64,000 bases of DNA, from assembly GCA_026394195.1 (NCBI GenBank), contig JAPKYS010000069.1:1-64000 (forward strand), written 5' to 3'. The notes under the pieces were generated by a model, which worked only from the letters and a program-made list of their open reading frames with translations, did not search any database and was not told the DNA's origin. Origin of the DNA: a bacterium (lineage in GTDB: Bacteria > Electryoneota > B3-LCP). The translations under genes and the position numbers were made by a program. The stretch's first letter is position 1, and each line of letters opens with the position of its first letter. Of this stretch, positions 36,510-45,835 are shown piece after piece.

Positions 36510-37694
36510 CTAAATCACACCCAATTCCTTGCCGATCTTCGCAAAAGCCTCCAAAGCCCGATCCAGATCGGGACGGTCGTGCGCTGCTGAAATCTGCACT
36601 CTGATACGCGCTTGCCCCCGGGGAACCACCGGATATGAGAAGGCGACGACGTAAATTCCTTCATTGAGAAGCTGCGTCGCCAGTTTCAGTGCAGGTTTGG
36701 CTTCGTAGAGCAGGATCGGGACGATGGGATGAGTACCGGGTTTGATATTGAAACCCAATGATTTCATCCCCTTCCGAAAGTAGAGTGTGTTCCTTTCCAA
36801 TTTATCGCGCAACTCGGTTGTTTCAGAGAGTAAGTCCAGCACCGCAATCGTCGCTCCAGCCACGACCGGAGCCAGCGTATTGGAAAAAAGGTAGGGACGG
36901 CTCCGTTGGCGCAGCATGTCGATCATCTCCTGACGCCCGACGGTAGCTCCCCCGGTAGCGCCACCCAGCGCCTTGCCGAAGGTGGTGGTGATAATGTCGA
37001 CTCGATCTTCGACGCCGCAGTATTCAGGAGTCCCTCGACCGGTGCTGCCCACGAATCCTGTCGCGTGTGAATCATCTACTAGCAGCAGAGCATCGTACTT
37101 GTCAGCCAACGCGCAGATTTCAGGCAATTTGGCGATGTCGCCGTCCATGGAAAAAACGCCGTCCGTGACGATCATACGGAACATGTCGGATTGGGAGTCC
37201 TTCAGTTTCGACTCCAGGTCATCCATATCAGCGTGCTGGTAAATGTATCTCTTCGCTTTGGTCAGCCGAATGCCGTCGATGAGGGAGGCGTGGTTCAACG
37301 CGTCGGCGATAACCCCGCAATCCTCGCTGAGAAACGGTTCGAAAACCCCGCCGTTGGCGTCGAAGCAGGCGGCATAGAGAATGGCGTCGTCCATGCGTAG
37401 GAATTGAGCCAGCTTCTTTTCCAGTTGCTTATGGAGTTCCTGGGTCCCACAGATGAAGCGAACGCTGGAAAGACCAAATCCCCACTTATCCAAAGCCTGG
37501 TGAGCTGCCGCAATAACCTTAGGATGTGAGGAAAGACCTAAATAGTTGTTGGAACAGAAGTTGAGGACTTCCTTCCCCTTAACGATTATTCTGGCACCTT
37601 GGGGAGATTGCAGGACTCTCTCTTCCTTATAGATTCCGGAGGTTTTAAAATGTTGGAGCTCCAGAGTCAGGAACTTTTTCAGCTTGGTATACAT
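36510..37694 (-). CDS. kbl: 2-amino-3-ketobutyrate CoA ligase (glycine C-acetyltransferase)
   Basis: PLP enzyme of the alpha-oxoamine synthase family; it cleaves 2-amino-3-ketobutyrate to glycine and acetyl-CoA in threonine breakdown. 394 residues. SNNYLGL (48-54), DDSHATG (207-213) and the PLP lysine K241 in [14 protein letters not shown] are visible. No threonine dehydrogenase gene is adjacent, and an 8-amino-7-oxononanoate synthase (BioF) role is the alternative, but the motifs fit Kbl better. The RBS is weak. Confidence 0.88.
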   Translation of the reverse strand: MYTKLKKFLTLELQHFKTSGIYKEERVLQSPQGARIIVKGKEVLNFCSNNYLGLSSHPKVIAAAHQALDKWGFGLSSVRFICGTQELHKQLEKKLAQFLRMDDAILYAACFDANGGVFEPFLSEDCGVIADALNHASLIDGIRLTKAKRYIYQHADMDDLESKLKDSQSDMFRMIVTDGVFSMDGDIAKLPEICALADKYDALLLVDDSHATGFVGSTGRGTPEYCGVEDRVDIITTTFGKALGGATGGATVGRQEMIDMLRQRSRPYLFSNTLAPVVAGATIAVLDLLSETTELRDKLERNTLYFRKGMKSLGFNIKPGTHPIVPILLYEAKPALKLATQLLNEGIYVVAFSYPVVPRGQARIRVQISAAHDRPDLDRALEAFAKIGKELGVI

Positions 37695-37842
37695 GATGAT
37701 GGTTAATTGTGGTGAGGGATATGACCGTTTCTTTCTGGCGAAACGAAGCCATCCATAATTTAAAAGATTGTCAGCCGAAAAGCAAGTATAAGTCGATTAA
37801 CTCTGCATGCATTAGATTTTTCCAACGAAAATTGTAAATAGA

Positions 37843-37867
37843 AAAGGCGGCTTGCACAGCCGCCTTT
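37843..37867 (-). terminator. Intrinsic terminator of the mfd-PPIase operon
   Basis: AAAGGCGGCT and AGCCGCCTTT around five bases, followed on the minus strand by TTCTATTT, 17 bases after the stop. Confidence 0.8.
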
Positions 37868-37884
37868 AGCTAATGGGATCCACC

Positions 37885-39213
37885 CTAGTTCTTAATCTCG
37901 ATATAATATCGTGATTTAAGCTGATCGAGCCAGTTGTTGTAAGCCTTTTCGCGTTTGGCGTTGGTGGCGTATTGTGAGATGACTTCCCAATCCTGGTCGA
38001 TGGAGATGGGACGCGCCTCACGATGGCTCAGGATTTTCACGATGTGATATCCGTACTGCGTTTTGAAAGGTTTGCTGATATCGCCTACGTTTAAACCTGC
38101 CATTGCGGTCTTGAAATCTGCCGGCATCTCATCGAGAGAGAACCAGCCGAGGTTTCCACCTTTTTTTGCGCTTTCGAGATCCGCAGAATATTCGCTGGCT
38201 GCCTGATCGAACGGCTTGCCGGCAAGAATCTCCTCGCGTACCGCGCTCAATTTATCGGAAATCGGTTTCTCATCCGCTTCGGTGACCGTAGGCTTGATTA
38301 AAATGTGCGAGGTCAGAATGGAATTGTCCTTGCGATCCTGCAGTTTGATAACATGATAACCGTATCTTGATCGGATTGGCCGGGAAATCTCACCGGGCTG
38401 CAGAGCGTAAGCGGCATCCTCGTAATCGCTGAGCAGATCGCCCTTCTGCGTCCAACCGATATGCCCGTAGTTTTTCGCTGTCGATGCGTCTTCCGAGTAC
38501 TTCAGCGCCAGACTATCGAAGGATGCTCCATTTTTCAAAGCCTGGTAAAGTGAATCTGCCAGACCCAGTGCTCGATCATCGGCAGCGGTCGAGCTGGATG
38601 ACTCCAGTAGGATATGCGCGACCTCTACCGCATCCTTCATCGGAGGGAAAAAGTCGGGATGATTCTCATAGAATCGCTCGACTTCAGTCCGAGTGGCTCG
38701 CACGTCTTCGAGGAATTTATATTTTACCTTTTCAACCAGAAGTCCATCCTCGATTACGGTACGGTAATCTCGCCGAATGCGGCGGATCGAATAGCCGTAG
38801 AGTTCCTCCAGTTTTTGTTCAGAACCGACATTCTGGATGATCTGCTGCAGGCGGTTCTCCAGTTCGCGATCGACTTCGCGAGGTTCCACGGTGATGGAGT
38901 CCTCCCTTGCTTTCGCCAGCAGGACCTTCTGATTGATCATCTCCTTCAGGACGTCCTCCTTCAGTTTCTCCAACTTTTTGGGGTCTTTCAGGACCTGTTT
39001 ATCCTGCTGCAGAGCCAGGGTCTGGGCGTTCTGATAGACCTCGCTTTCCAGGATGACCTCGTTCCCGACGATAGCCAGCAATCGATCCACGGTTTCATCG
39101 CTGGTCTGAGCAACGCACTGCCGGCCCGGCATGTACAACCCTGCCGCCATCCACAGCCCGAAGACTATCCAGGCGCCGACGTTCAAATGTGTACTATTTG
39201 GTTGAATTCTCAA
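37885..39213 (-). CDS. SurA-like periplasmic peptidyl-prolyl isomerase
   Basis: About 442 residues: an N-terminal SurA-type chaperone part (RLLAIVGNEVILESEVYQ) and two parvulin domains (HILLESSSS..., GHIGWTQKGDLL, RYGYHVIKLQDRK; and ILIKPTVTEAD..., GGNLGWFSLDEMP, QYGYHIVKILSHRE). SurA folds outer-membrane barrels in the periplasm. The start is uncertain: a TTG at 39213 gives a good signal peptide (ending QCVAQ) and follows the previous stop; the longer TTG frame to 39300 would overlap the previous gene by 67 bases. Last gene of the operon. Confidence 0.85.
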   Translation of the reverse strand: MRIQPNSTHLNVGAWIVFGLWMAAGLYMPGRQCVAQTSDETVDRLLAIVGNEVILESEVYQNAQTLALQQDKQVLKDPKKLEKLKEDVLKEMINQKVLLAKAREDSITVEPREVDRELENRLQQIIQNVGSEQKLEELYGYSIRRIRRDYRTVIEDGLLVEKVKYKFLEDVRATRTEVERFYENHPDFFPPMKDAVEVAHILLESSSSTAADDRALGLADSLYQALKNGASFDSLALKYSEDASTAKNYGHIGWTQKGDLLSDYEDAAYALQPGEISRPIRSRYGYHVIKLQDRKDNSILTSHILIKPTVTEADEKPISDKLSAVREEILAGKPFDQAASEYSADLESAKKGGNLGWFSLDEMPADFKTAMAGLNVGDISKPFKTQYGYHIVKILSHREARPISIDQDWEVISQYATNAKREKAYNNWLDQLKSRYYIEIKN

Positions 39214-39233
39214 GATAAAACCCGGTGCTTTGA

Positions 39234-40112
39234 CTATTTTTCCGATGGTTGACTCGATTTGGTTGAATTGATCAAGATTTTTGGGTTGTATACCGTCCAA
39301 AGACTATCACGCAGCGCTTTCTCAGCCTCCATTTTCTTGCGTAGATACACACGCCCGCTGACTTCATCGCCGATCTCTTCCAGAGGTAAGATCGTTCCTG
39401 CAAATCTTCGCTGGCGGCATTGCAGGATGATATACCCCTTATCGTCATACTTCAATGGGTAGGAGATTCCCCCCGGAACCAATCCCAATGCTGCATTGGC
39501 CAGTTGAGGATCGAGCTGCTCTTTGCCGACCCAGCCCAGGTCTTCTCCTTGAAGCTGATTTCCGCTCAGCAGGATCTCCCCCAGATCTTTCCCATCCTGC
39601 AAATCCTTGCGGACGACTGCCGCCTGATCACGATCCGGAGCGATTACGTAGAGCAATTCGATTTGATCATTCTTGGTGCGGTATTGCTCCCGATTCGATT
39701 GGTATTCCTGCCGGATTTCAGTGGAATTAACGTCGATGGACAATGAGGCTATTTCATAGAGCCTGTTGATCAGCAGCTCGCGTCGCAAGGCTTCCATTCG
39801 GCTGTTGAAAGTGCTGTCCTGATCCAGATGGCGAGCGATTGCCTCTTCCAGCAGAATCTCATCGGACGCCCATTTCCTGGCGGCTTCAACGATATAGTCT
39901 TCGCTGATTCCTTGGTCAGCATTCAACTGCTCTTCACTCCAACCGTAAGCCGCTGCCAGTTCGGTCCGGCTGATACTTTTACTCCTCACCTGAGCGACGG
40001 CATTTTCGCTGGTTGACTTTTCCTGACATCCGGTATCAAGCAGCAACGTTGAAAAAACACACGTCAGCGTGATTACGGTAAAGGTCTTTCTCGATTTGCG
40101 ACTTTTCTGCAT
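39234..40112 (-). CDS. PpiC-type peptidyl-prolyl isomerase lipoprotein
   Basis: 292 residues. The lipobox LLLDTGC places the lipidated Cys at 29. One parvulin-like domain (about 140-250: LLYVIAPDRDQAAVVRKDL, GEDLGWVGKEQLDPQL, YPLKYDDKGYIILQCRQRR) follows a helical N part (ISRTELAAAYGWSEEQL). It is smaller and more divergent than its neighbours and lies between them in the same operon. Likely a membrane-tethered foldase for exported proteins. Confidence 0.8.
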   Translation of the reverse strand: MQKSRKSRKTFTVITLTCVFSTLLLDTGCQEKSTSENAVAQVRSKSISRTELAAAYGWSEEQLNADQGISEDYIVEAARKWASDEILLEEAIARHLDQDSTFNSRMEALRRELLINRLYEIASLSIDVNSTEIRQEYQSNREQYRTKNDQIELLYVIAPDRDQAAVVRKDLQDGKDLGEILLSGNQLQGEDLGWVGKEQLDPQLANAALGLVPGGISYPLKYDDKGYIILQCRQRRFAGTILPLEEIGDEVSGRVYLRKKMEAEKALRDSLWTVYNPKILINSTKSSQPSEK

Positions 40113-40157
40113 GGTTAACCGGAAGAGTGGTTCCGGGTTCTCGTGATTAAAGAGAGA

Positions 40158-40187
40158 ACAGGCCGACCAGTGAATTGATCGGCCTGT
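40158..40187 (-). terminator. Hairpin between two PPIase genes
   Basis: ACAGGCCGA and TCGGCCTGT around 12 bases, in the 81-base gap after the PPIase lipoprotein gene. Followed on the minus strand by TTCTCTCTTT, so it may attenuate or stabilise the operon message. Confidence 0.55.
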
Positions 40188-40193
40188 CTATGT

Positions 40194-42077
40194 TTATTTC
40201 TTGGGGTCACCGGGTTTAATCGGAATGACTTTTGACGGTTGCATCGGTTCAGGCGGCACCGCAAGTTTGCTGGAATCGGATGCTGCCGGATTATAGGGGA
40301 ATACCGCCATCAGTTTGTCGTCGAAAATGGTGATCTTGTATCGCTTGTCCATGTCATCGGTCCAGGCTTTCTTCAGGCTGTCCGTTTGCGCCATCCTCAT
40401 CTGACGATCCACTTCAGCCTTGGCTTCTTCGAAAACCTTAACCCGGGAAGGCGTTTTTTCGATGACTTTGATGATCGAAAAACCGCGGCGTCCCATGGCA
40501 ATGGGGTCGCTGATTTCACTCACTTTCAAATTGAAGGCTTCACGCCCCATGGCTCCGTATTGCCGACTGGTCAGGGGACCGATCACGCCATCCATGCTCA
40601 GGGATGATTTACGATCGCTGTACTTGTGCACCAGCTTGGTGAAGTCCTCGCCCTTCTTGGCGCGGACGGCAATTTTTTGGGCAAATGCTTCATCGCGGCC
40701 GGTTTTTTCATCGACATTGACGTAGATTTCCTGCACTGTGACCATAGAATCGGTCTGGAAATCCTTCATGTTGTTTTCATAATAAGCCAGCTGCGCAGGT
40801 TCACTCACTTTTAGCTTGTCCTCGACCTGAACCTTATCCACCCGCTGCGACATATTGGTTTCGATCATGTCGTTGTAGGTCTTCTGCACATCGGCGCTTT
40901 TATAGAGTCCTCTATCCTTGGCGCGCTCGGCGAGGAATTCTGGAATCAGCATTCTTTCGACTGTCGAGATGATCGCTTGCTGATCGCGCCAGCGCGGCGC
41001 ACGACCCGTCTTCTCGATATCTTTGGCGAGGTCTTTAACCGTGATTTTCTTGTCGTCGTAAGTCGCAACCGCCCAATCCTTCTCATCTTCCTTGAAGTTG
41101 GAGAAGTAATCGTTATTGCGCGGCACTGAAGGATCGCTGACTTTGTCCAGAACCTTCTGGATGTTGGCGTAGTCATACTTCAGTTTGTGCTCTTCCTTCA
41201 GTTTATTCAGGTAGGCTTCGGCTTCCTTGCCCAGTTTCTCCTGGTATTTGCTCCGGAGCTGCATCAAGATGTTTGGCTGCTCAATTTCATACGTGCCCCG
41301 TTCCTTGGAAGGACGGCGATCTTCAACCTTGATGATGTGATATCCGTAGGAGGATTTGATGGTATCGCTGATCTGATCGACCTTCAAGGCGAAGGCGGCA
41401 TCCTGGAATTCATCAACCATGCGACCCCAGGTAAAATAGCCCAGATCGCCACCCGCTTGTGCCGTGGTAACGTCATTCGAAACGATTTTAGCCAGGGAAT
41501 CAAAATTCGCCCCGGCGCGCAGTTGGTCTCTGGCGCGGACGGCGCGAGCGCGAACTGAATCCAATTCCAAGGGCACCAGGTCAACCGGTGTGCTGAAGAG
41601 GATATGTCGGGCGTGGATCTCTTCACCCATCTTGTCGTACACAGCTTTGACTTCTGAGGGCGGGATCACTTTATCCATGATTTCGACTTTATAAAGCTCC
41701 TGGATGGCAGCCTGTTTCTGCGCATCCAATGCTGACGCCTTGACAGTCGAATCGTTCTGCAGATTCAGGCGATAAGCCTCCTGCAGTTTCATTGAGCCGT
41801 CGATCAGGTTTTTCAAGACCTGTTTGCGCTCTTCGAGATTGCGCTGCGCAGCCACGTCCGGCGTTCTATAGCGCATCAGCATGGCATTTTTAAACGCGTC
41901 GGTGCTTACGTACTTGCCGCCGACTTTGGCGACGTAGTCGCCTTTTTTACCGCAGCCTGAAATCAAAACGGCGAATACCACCAGCGCAAGTGCGAATACG
42001 GAGAGTACTCGCAGGGCTGTTGATTTTGACTTGTGAAGCGATAGCATTGCTTTTTGCTTCGAGAATGCGAATGGCAT
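40194..42077 (-). CDS. Two-parvulin-domain peptidyl-prolyl isomerase lipoprotein
   Basis: 627 residues, PrsA/SurA-like, lipidated at C42 (LISGC). Two PPIC domains: about 145-255 (HARHILFSTP, GGDLGYFTWGRMV, SSYGYHIIKVEDRRP) and about 440-550 (VQEIYVNVDE, DGVIGPLTSRQYG, RRGFSIIKVIEK). The long Lys-rich middle is helical. ATG at 42077 has GGAGG eight bases upstream; a TTG two codons earlier is closer than usual. Follows mfd by 126 bases. Probably a foldase for exported proteins, including the T9SS cargo of this genome (inference). Confidence 0.87.
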   Translation of the reverse strand: MPFAFSKQKAMLSLHKSKSTALRVLSVFALALVVFAVLISGCGKKGDYVAKVGGKYVSTDAFKNAMLMRYRTPDVAAQRNLEERKQVLKNLIDGSMKLQEAYRLNLQNDSTVKASALDAQKQAAIQELYKVEIMDKVIPPSEVKAVYDKMGEEIHARHILFSTPVDLVPLELDSVRARAVRARDQLRAGANFDSLAKIVSNDVTTAQAGGDLGYFTWGRMVDEFQDAAFALKVDQISDTIKSSYGYHIIKVEDRRPSKERGTYEIEQPNILMQLRSKYQEKLGKEAEAYLNKLKEEHKLKYDYANIQKVLDKVSDPSVPRNNDYFSNFKEDEKDWAVATYDDKKITVKDLAKDIEKTGRAPRWRDQQAIISTVERMLIPEFLAERAKDRGLYKSADVQKTYNDMIETNMSQRVDKVQVEDKLKVSEPAQLAYYENNMKDFQTDSMVTVQEIYVNVDEKTGRDEAFAQKIAVRAKKGEDFTKLVHKYSDRKSSLSMDGVIGPLTSRQYGAMGREAFNLKVSEISDPIAMGRRGFSIIKVIEKTPSRVKVFEEAKAEVDRQMRMAQTDSLKKAWTDDMDKRYKITIFDDKLMAVFPYNPAASDSSKLAVPPEPMQPSKVIPIKPGDPKK

Positions 42078-42203
42078 GCTCAAATCCTCCTGAATCTCTG
42101 ATATTCTTAATTATGGCTTAGTTTCGGTTTTGCTTGATCGATTATATTAAACCATCCATCTGCTGGAATGATCCCGCAGGTACGATCAAGAAATCGAGAT
42201 TTT

Positions 42204-45200
42204 TTAAGCTAATTTATCAAGGAATGCTTTTGCGGCAGCCATCTTTTCACTCCAATCGCTGCCGCTGCGCCAGCGCAGAATCAGTCGCAGAGGATTACCA
42301 TTTAAAAATTCTACGTCTTCATCCTGCAACTTTAGCACGAGATTCCTGAGCCTTTCAGGCCAACCCTGCCCGTTTCCGGCATCCACCTCGGCTTGCAGAT
42401 AGTTTTCCAGAATTTCAACCTTCGGCAATCCGGCAAAGACGCAACCCAGTTTGAGTTCAAAGAGCTCGAAGAGATTATGCGCCTGCTCCGGTGGAGTTCC
42501 ATATCGATCTTTAACCTCCTCGATCAGGCTGTTGAGCTGCTGTTTCGTTGAGGCAGTCGAAAGCCGGCGGTATAGTTCCACACGCTGTTCGGGTCGTTCG
42601 ACGTAGTCCGAGGGGAGGAAGGCGTCGAAAGGAAAATCGATTTTCGGCTCGAATTCCCGGGCGGGTTCGGACGGCATCGGGTCGGATAGTTGCGCGTCGA
42701 CCTTGAGTTCCTGAACCGCGGTGTCGATCATCTTCTGGTAGAGATCAAAACCGACCGCATGGATAAATCCCGATTGCTTCGCTCCGAAAATTTCGCCGGC
42801 GCCCCGAATTTCCAAATCATGCAGAGCCAATTGGTAACCAGCGCCGAGATAACTGCAGTAGCGGATGGCATCCAGACGCCGACGCGCTGGATCGGAAGTA
42901 GCCAGCTTTGGCGGCGTTAAAAGATAGGCGTAGGCTTGGCGATTGGACCTGCCAATGCGCCCGCGCAATTGATAGAGTTGAGCCAAACCGAAGCGGTCTG
43001 CCCGGTTGACGACCATGGTATTGACATTGGGCAGATCCAATCCGGATTCGATAATCATCGTCGAAATAAGACAATCGTACTTCTTCAGCAGGAAATCGCC
43101 CATCGTGTGCTCCAACTGCTTTTCCGGCATCTGACCGTGCGCTACAATAAAGCGGACTTCCGGCAACCAGCGTTGCAGCATTGTTTTAATGGCTCCGATG
43201 GATTCCACACGGTTATGCACGAAATAAACCTGTCCCCCGCGGTCGATCTCTCGCAATATGGCGCCCGTGATCAATTCCTGAGAAAAGGGGGCAATTTCCG
43301 TTTCGATGGGCAGGCGATCCTGCGGAGCGGTTCTGATCAGCGACATATCACGTGCGCCGATCAAGGCCATATGGAGTGTGCGCGGGATGGGGGTTGCCGT
43401 CAGGGTAAGGACGTCAATTTGCGACCGCCATTTCTTGAGTTGTTCTTTATGTTTGACACCGAAGCGATGTTCTTCATCGACGATAAGCAGCCCCAGATTC
43501 TGGAACAGCACGTCTTTAGACAGCAGCCGGTGGGTGCCGACAATGAAGTCGATGCGCCCTTCCTTCAACCGCTTTAAAATTACTTTCTGCTCTGAAGGAG
43601 TACGGAAGCGTGATATCATTTCCAGTTCGATGGGAGTATTCACCAGGCGTTTCTGGAAATTGAGATAATGCTGTTGCGCCAAAAGCGTGGTTGGAACCAG
43701 GACCCCCACCTGTTTTCCTCCCAAAACCGCTTTAAAGGCAGCCCGCAGCGCTACTTCGGTTTTCCCATATCCGACGTCTCCGCAGACCAGCCGATCCATG
43801 GGCATAGGCTGCTCCATGTCTCTTTTTACATCGGCGATGGCTTTGAGCTGGTCCGGGGTTTCGTCAAACTCAAACGTCGCCTCAAGCTCTCGTTGTAAAG
43901 GTGTATCATCCGGAAAGGGATGCCCATGGAGTGAGGCTCGCTTGGCGTACAATTTTACCAGGTCAATGGCAAGTTCCTTGACTGCTTCGCCGGCTTTTTT
44001 ACGGATTTTCTCCCATTCACCTTTACCGATCCGAGTCAGCGGCGGTACAAATCCTTCACGGCCGGAATATTTTTGCAGCTTCTTCAGCGACTCCAGACGA
44101 ACGTACAACTTGACGCTATCTCGATATTCGATCTGCAGGCATTCCCTCTGGTGTCCACCGACTTTGATGGTTACCAGACCATGATAACAGCCGATTCCGT
44201 AATCTTCATGCACTACGTAATCGCCCCGTTTCAACATCTCCGTGTGTTCGATGGGGCTGAAGTTGCGCAGGCGGAAGTAGGTTCGACGGTGGCGCGGTCT
44301 TCGGAAAATCTGGTGATCCGTGTAGAGGATCGGCGCTGAGTCGGGTAACTTGAAACCACCCGAGAAGTGTGCTACAAAATAATCGGTCCAACCTTCCAAA
44401 TCCTGTTCGACTAAAAGATCATTCAAGCGCTCCAGTTGACCGTCATTATCGCAGGCGATAAAAACCGGTTTTTTCCGCTTGGCGTGGTCGCTGAGGCTTT
44501 CAGCCAGTTGCGCAATGTGTCCGCCGAAATCTTCCTGCGGAACCGCCAGCAGATCGATTCTGGGGAGGTCATGGCGCGGGCTGCCCCAGTACAGGACGGT
44601 CGAGTTTTCGAGTACGTCTTTCCATGCTGCTTCCGCTCCGGCTTCCCTTGCTGACAGCAGGATCTCTTCCGGTTCATCCACCAGCAGGACGTCATCAGGA
44701 TAAAGATAGGACGCCAAACTGGCGCCGCTCTCGCCTTCCACATTCGATAAAAACAGCGCTTCCTGATTCAGCCGTTCGATGGTTCGTTGAGTGAGTGGAT
44801 CGAAACTTCGGAGCGATTCCAATTTATCTCCCCAGAATTCGAGGCGCAGCGGCATGTTGTGCGTATAGGGGAATACATCCAAGATGAACCCACGCAAGGC
44901 GAACTCACCGCGATTTTCCGCCATATCGGTGCGGCTGTAACCGGCTTGAACCAACTTCTCCGCCAGCCGGTTGCGTCCAACTTCCGAACCTGGGATCAGG
45001 CTGATGCGGATGCGATCGAGGGTTTCTTTGCTGGGCAGGGTGTTCACCCATGTCGCCGCGGGATCGGCGACCAGAGCAAACGGCTGAGGTGAAGTCCAAT
45101 CTTGCAGTGCGCGGGCTCGAAAAATGCGAGTCTCAAATGGAGTGATATCGTCCTTGGTCTGCGGAGCCAGCAGCAGTCCAACTGACTTTTCCGAGAGGAT

Positions 45201-45419
45201 CTGGCTGAGGTCTCCCAAAGCCTCTTCACGGCTGCTGCTGCGAGGCGAAATCCATAATACCCGACGCCCTTTTTCGACCAGCGCCGCGACGATAAACGCC
45301 TTCAAACATCCAGGCGTCCCCTTCAGTACCGCAGCAGGGTGGCTCTGGATAATTTCGGTGATACCGGCGAAGGGAGGGTAGTCAGCTAAGGCGTTTTTTA
45401 GTCGTTGGATGGATGACAC
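42204..45419 (-). CDS. mfd: Transcription-repair coupling factor
   Basis: 1071 residues, near the usual length. It displaces stalled RNA polymerase and recruits UvrA. In order: UvrB-homology N part, RNA-polymerase-interaction domain (about 398-450, KRGDYVVHEDYGIGCYHG), RecG-like helicase with Walker A GDVGYGKT (547-554) and DEEH (648-651), motif TATPIPRTLH, and TRCF C-terminal domain. The start is GTG and the RBS is weak. First gene of an operon with three PPIases, a link seen in some other FCB-type genomes. Confidence 0.95.
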   Translation of the reverse strand: MSSIQRLKNALADYPPFAGITEIIQSHPAAVLKGTPGCLKAFIVAALVEKGRRVLWISPRSSSREEALGDLSQILSEKSVGLLLAPQTKDDITPFETRIFRARALQDWTSPQPFALVADPAATWVNTLPSKETLDRIRISLIPGSEVGRNRLAEKLVQAGYSRTDMAENRGEFALRGFILDVFPYTHNMPLRLEFWGDKLESLRSFDPLTQRTIERLNQEALFLSNVEGESGASLASYLYPDDVLLVDEPEEILLSAREAGAEAAWKDVLENSTVLYWGSPRHDLPRIDLLAVPQEDFGGHIAQLAESLSDHAKRKKPVFIACDNDGQLERLNDLLVEQDLEGWTDYFVAHFSGGFKLPDSAPILYTDHQIFRRPRHRRTYFRLRNFSPIEHTEMLKRGDYVVHEDYGIGCYHGLVTIKVGGHQRECLQIEYRDSVKLYVRLESLKKLQKYSGREGFVPPLTRIGKGEWEKIRKKAGEAVKELAIDLVKLYAKRASLHGHPFPDDTPLQRELEATFEFDETPDQLKAIADVKRDMEQPMPMDRLVCGDVGYGKTEVALRAAFKAVLGGKQVGVLVPTTLLAQQHYLNFQKRLVNTPIELEMISRFRTPSEQKVILKRLKEGRIDFIVGTHRLLSKDVLFQNLGLLIVDEEHRFGVKHKEQLKKWRSQIDVLTLTATPIPRTLHMALIGARDMSLIRTAPQDRLPIETEIAPFSQELITGAILREIDRGGQVYFVHNRVESIGAIKTMLQRWLPEVRFIVAHGQMPEKQLEHTMGDFLLKKYDCLISTMIIESGLDLPNVNTMVVNRADRFGLAQLYQLRGRIGRSNRQAYAYLLTPPKLATSDPARRRLDAIRYCSYLGAGYQLALHDLEIRGAGEIFGAKQSGFIHAVGFDLYQKMIDTAVQELKVDAQLSDPMPSEPAREFEPKIDFPFDAFLPSDYVERPEQRVELYRRLSTASTKQQLNSLIEEVKDRYGTPPEQAHNLFELFELKLGCVFAGLPKVEILENYLQAEVDAGNGQGWPERLRNLVLKLQDEDVEFLNGNPLRLILRWRSGSDWSEKMAAAKAFLDKLA

Positions 45420-45522
45420 GGGATGAAAGCTTCAGCAGCTCGAGGTTTGGATTGGAAATTTGGAATCAGGGAGCGAGGATCTCCGCGCTCACGGGTATCG
45501 GTCCTTGCAGGGATGAAGCGAA

Positions 45523-45714
45523 TTAATAGTCGACAATCTTGAAGGGGACGCGGCACTCCGACAGCGCCAGTTTCACGTGGTCGACATTGACGTGTCCCAG
45601 GTGTAGTTCGTGGTTCTTACTGAAAATATCCCAAGTGAATTCGACATTGAATCTCTCCAGGATGGGCATCACCTGTTTGAGATCCTCGAAGCTGTTGAAC
45701 TGGATTTTTTTCAT
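45523..45714 (-). CDS. Small hypothetical protein
   Basis: 63 residues (helix-strand pattern: FNSFEDLKQVMPILERFNVEF, then HVNVDHVKLALSECRVPFKIVDY). Not recognised. It lacks a clear Shine-Dalgarno site but has codon use like its neighbours. Between mfd and the HDOD-GGDEF gene on the same strand. The gap to mfd (45420-45522) shows nothing. Confidence 0.5.
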   Translation of the reverse strand: MKKIQFNSFEDLKQVMPILERFNVEFTWDIFSKNHELHLGHVNVDHVKLALSECRVPFKIVDY

Positions 45715-45835
45715 CGATGATCCGCGGCAGCCTTTGATAGGAGTTGAAAACCGATTCTCGAGTGGGCAGTTCCGTTTGCCGTTGCATCTCTGGAATGCTC
45801 AAACTTATCTAATATACAGAATTTCTGTGGGGAAA

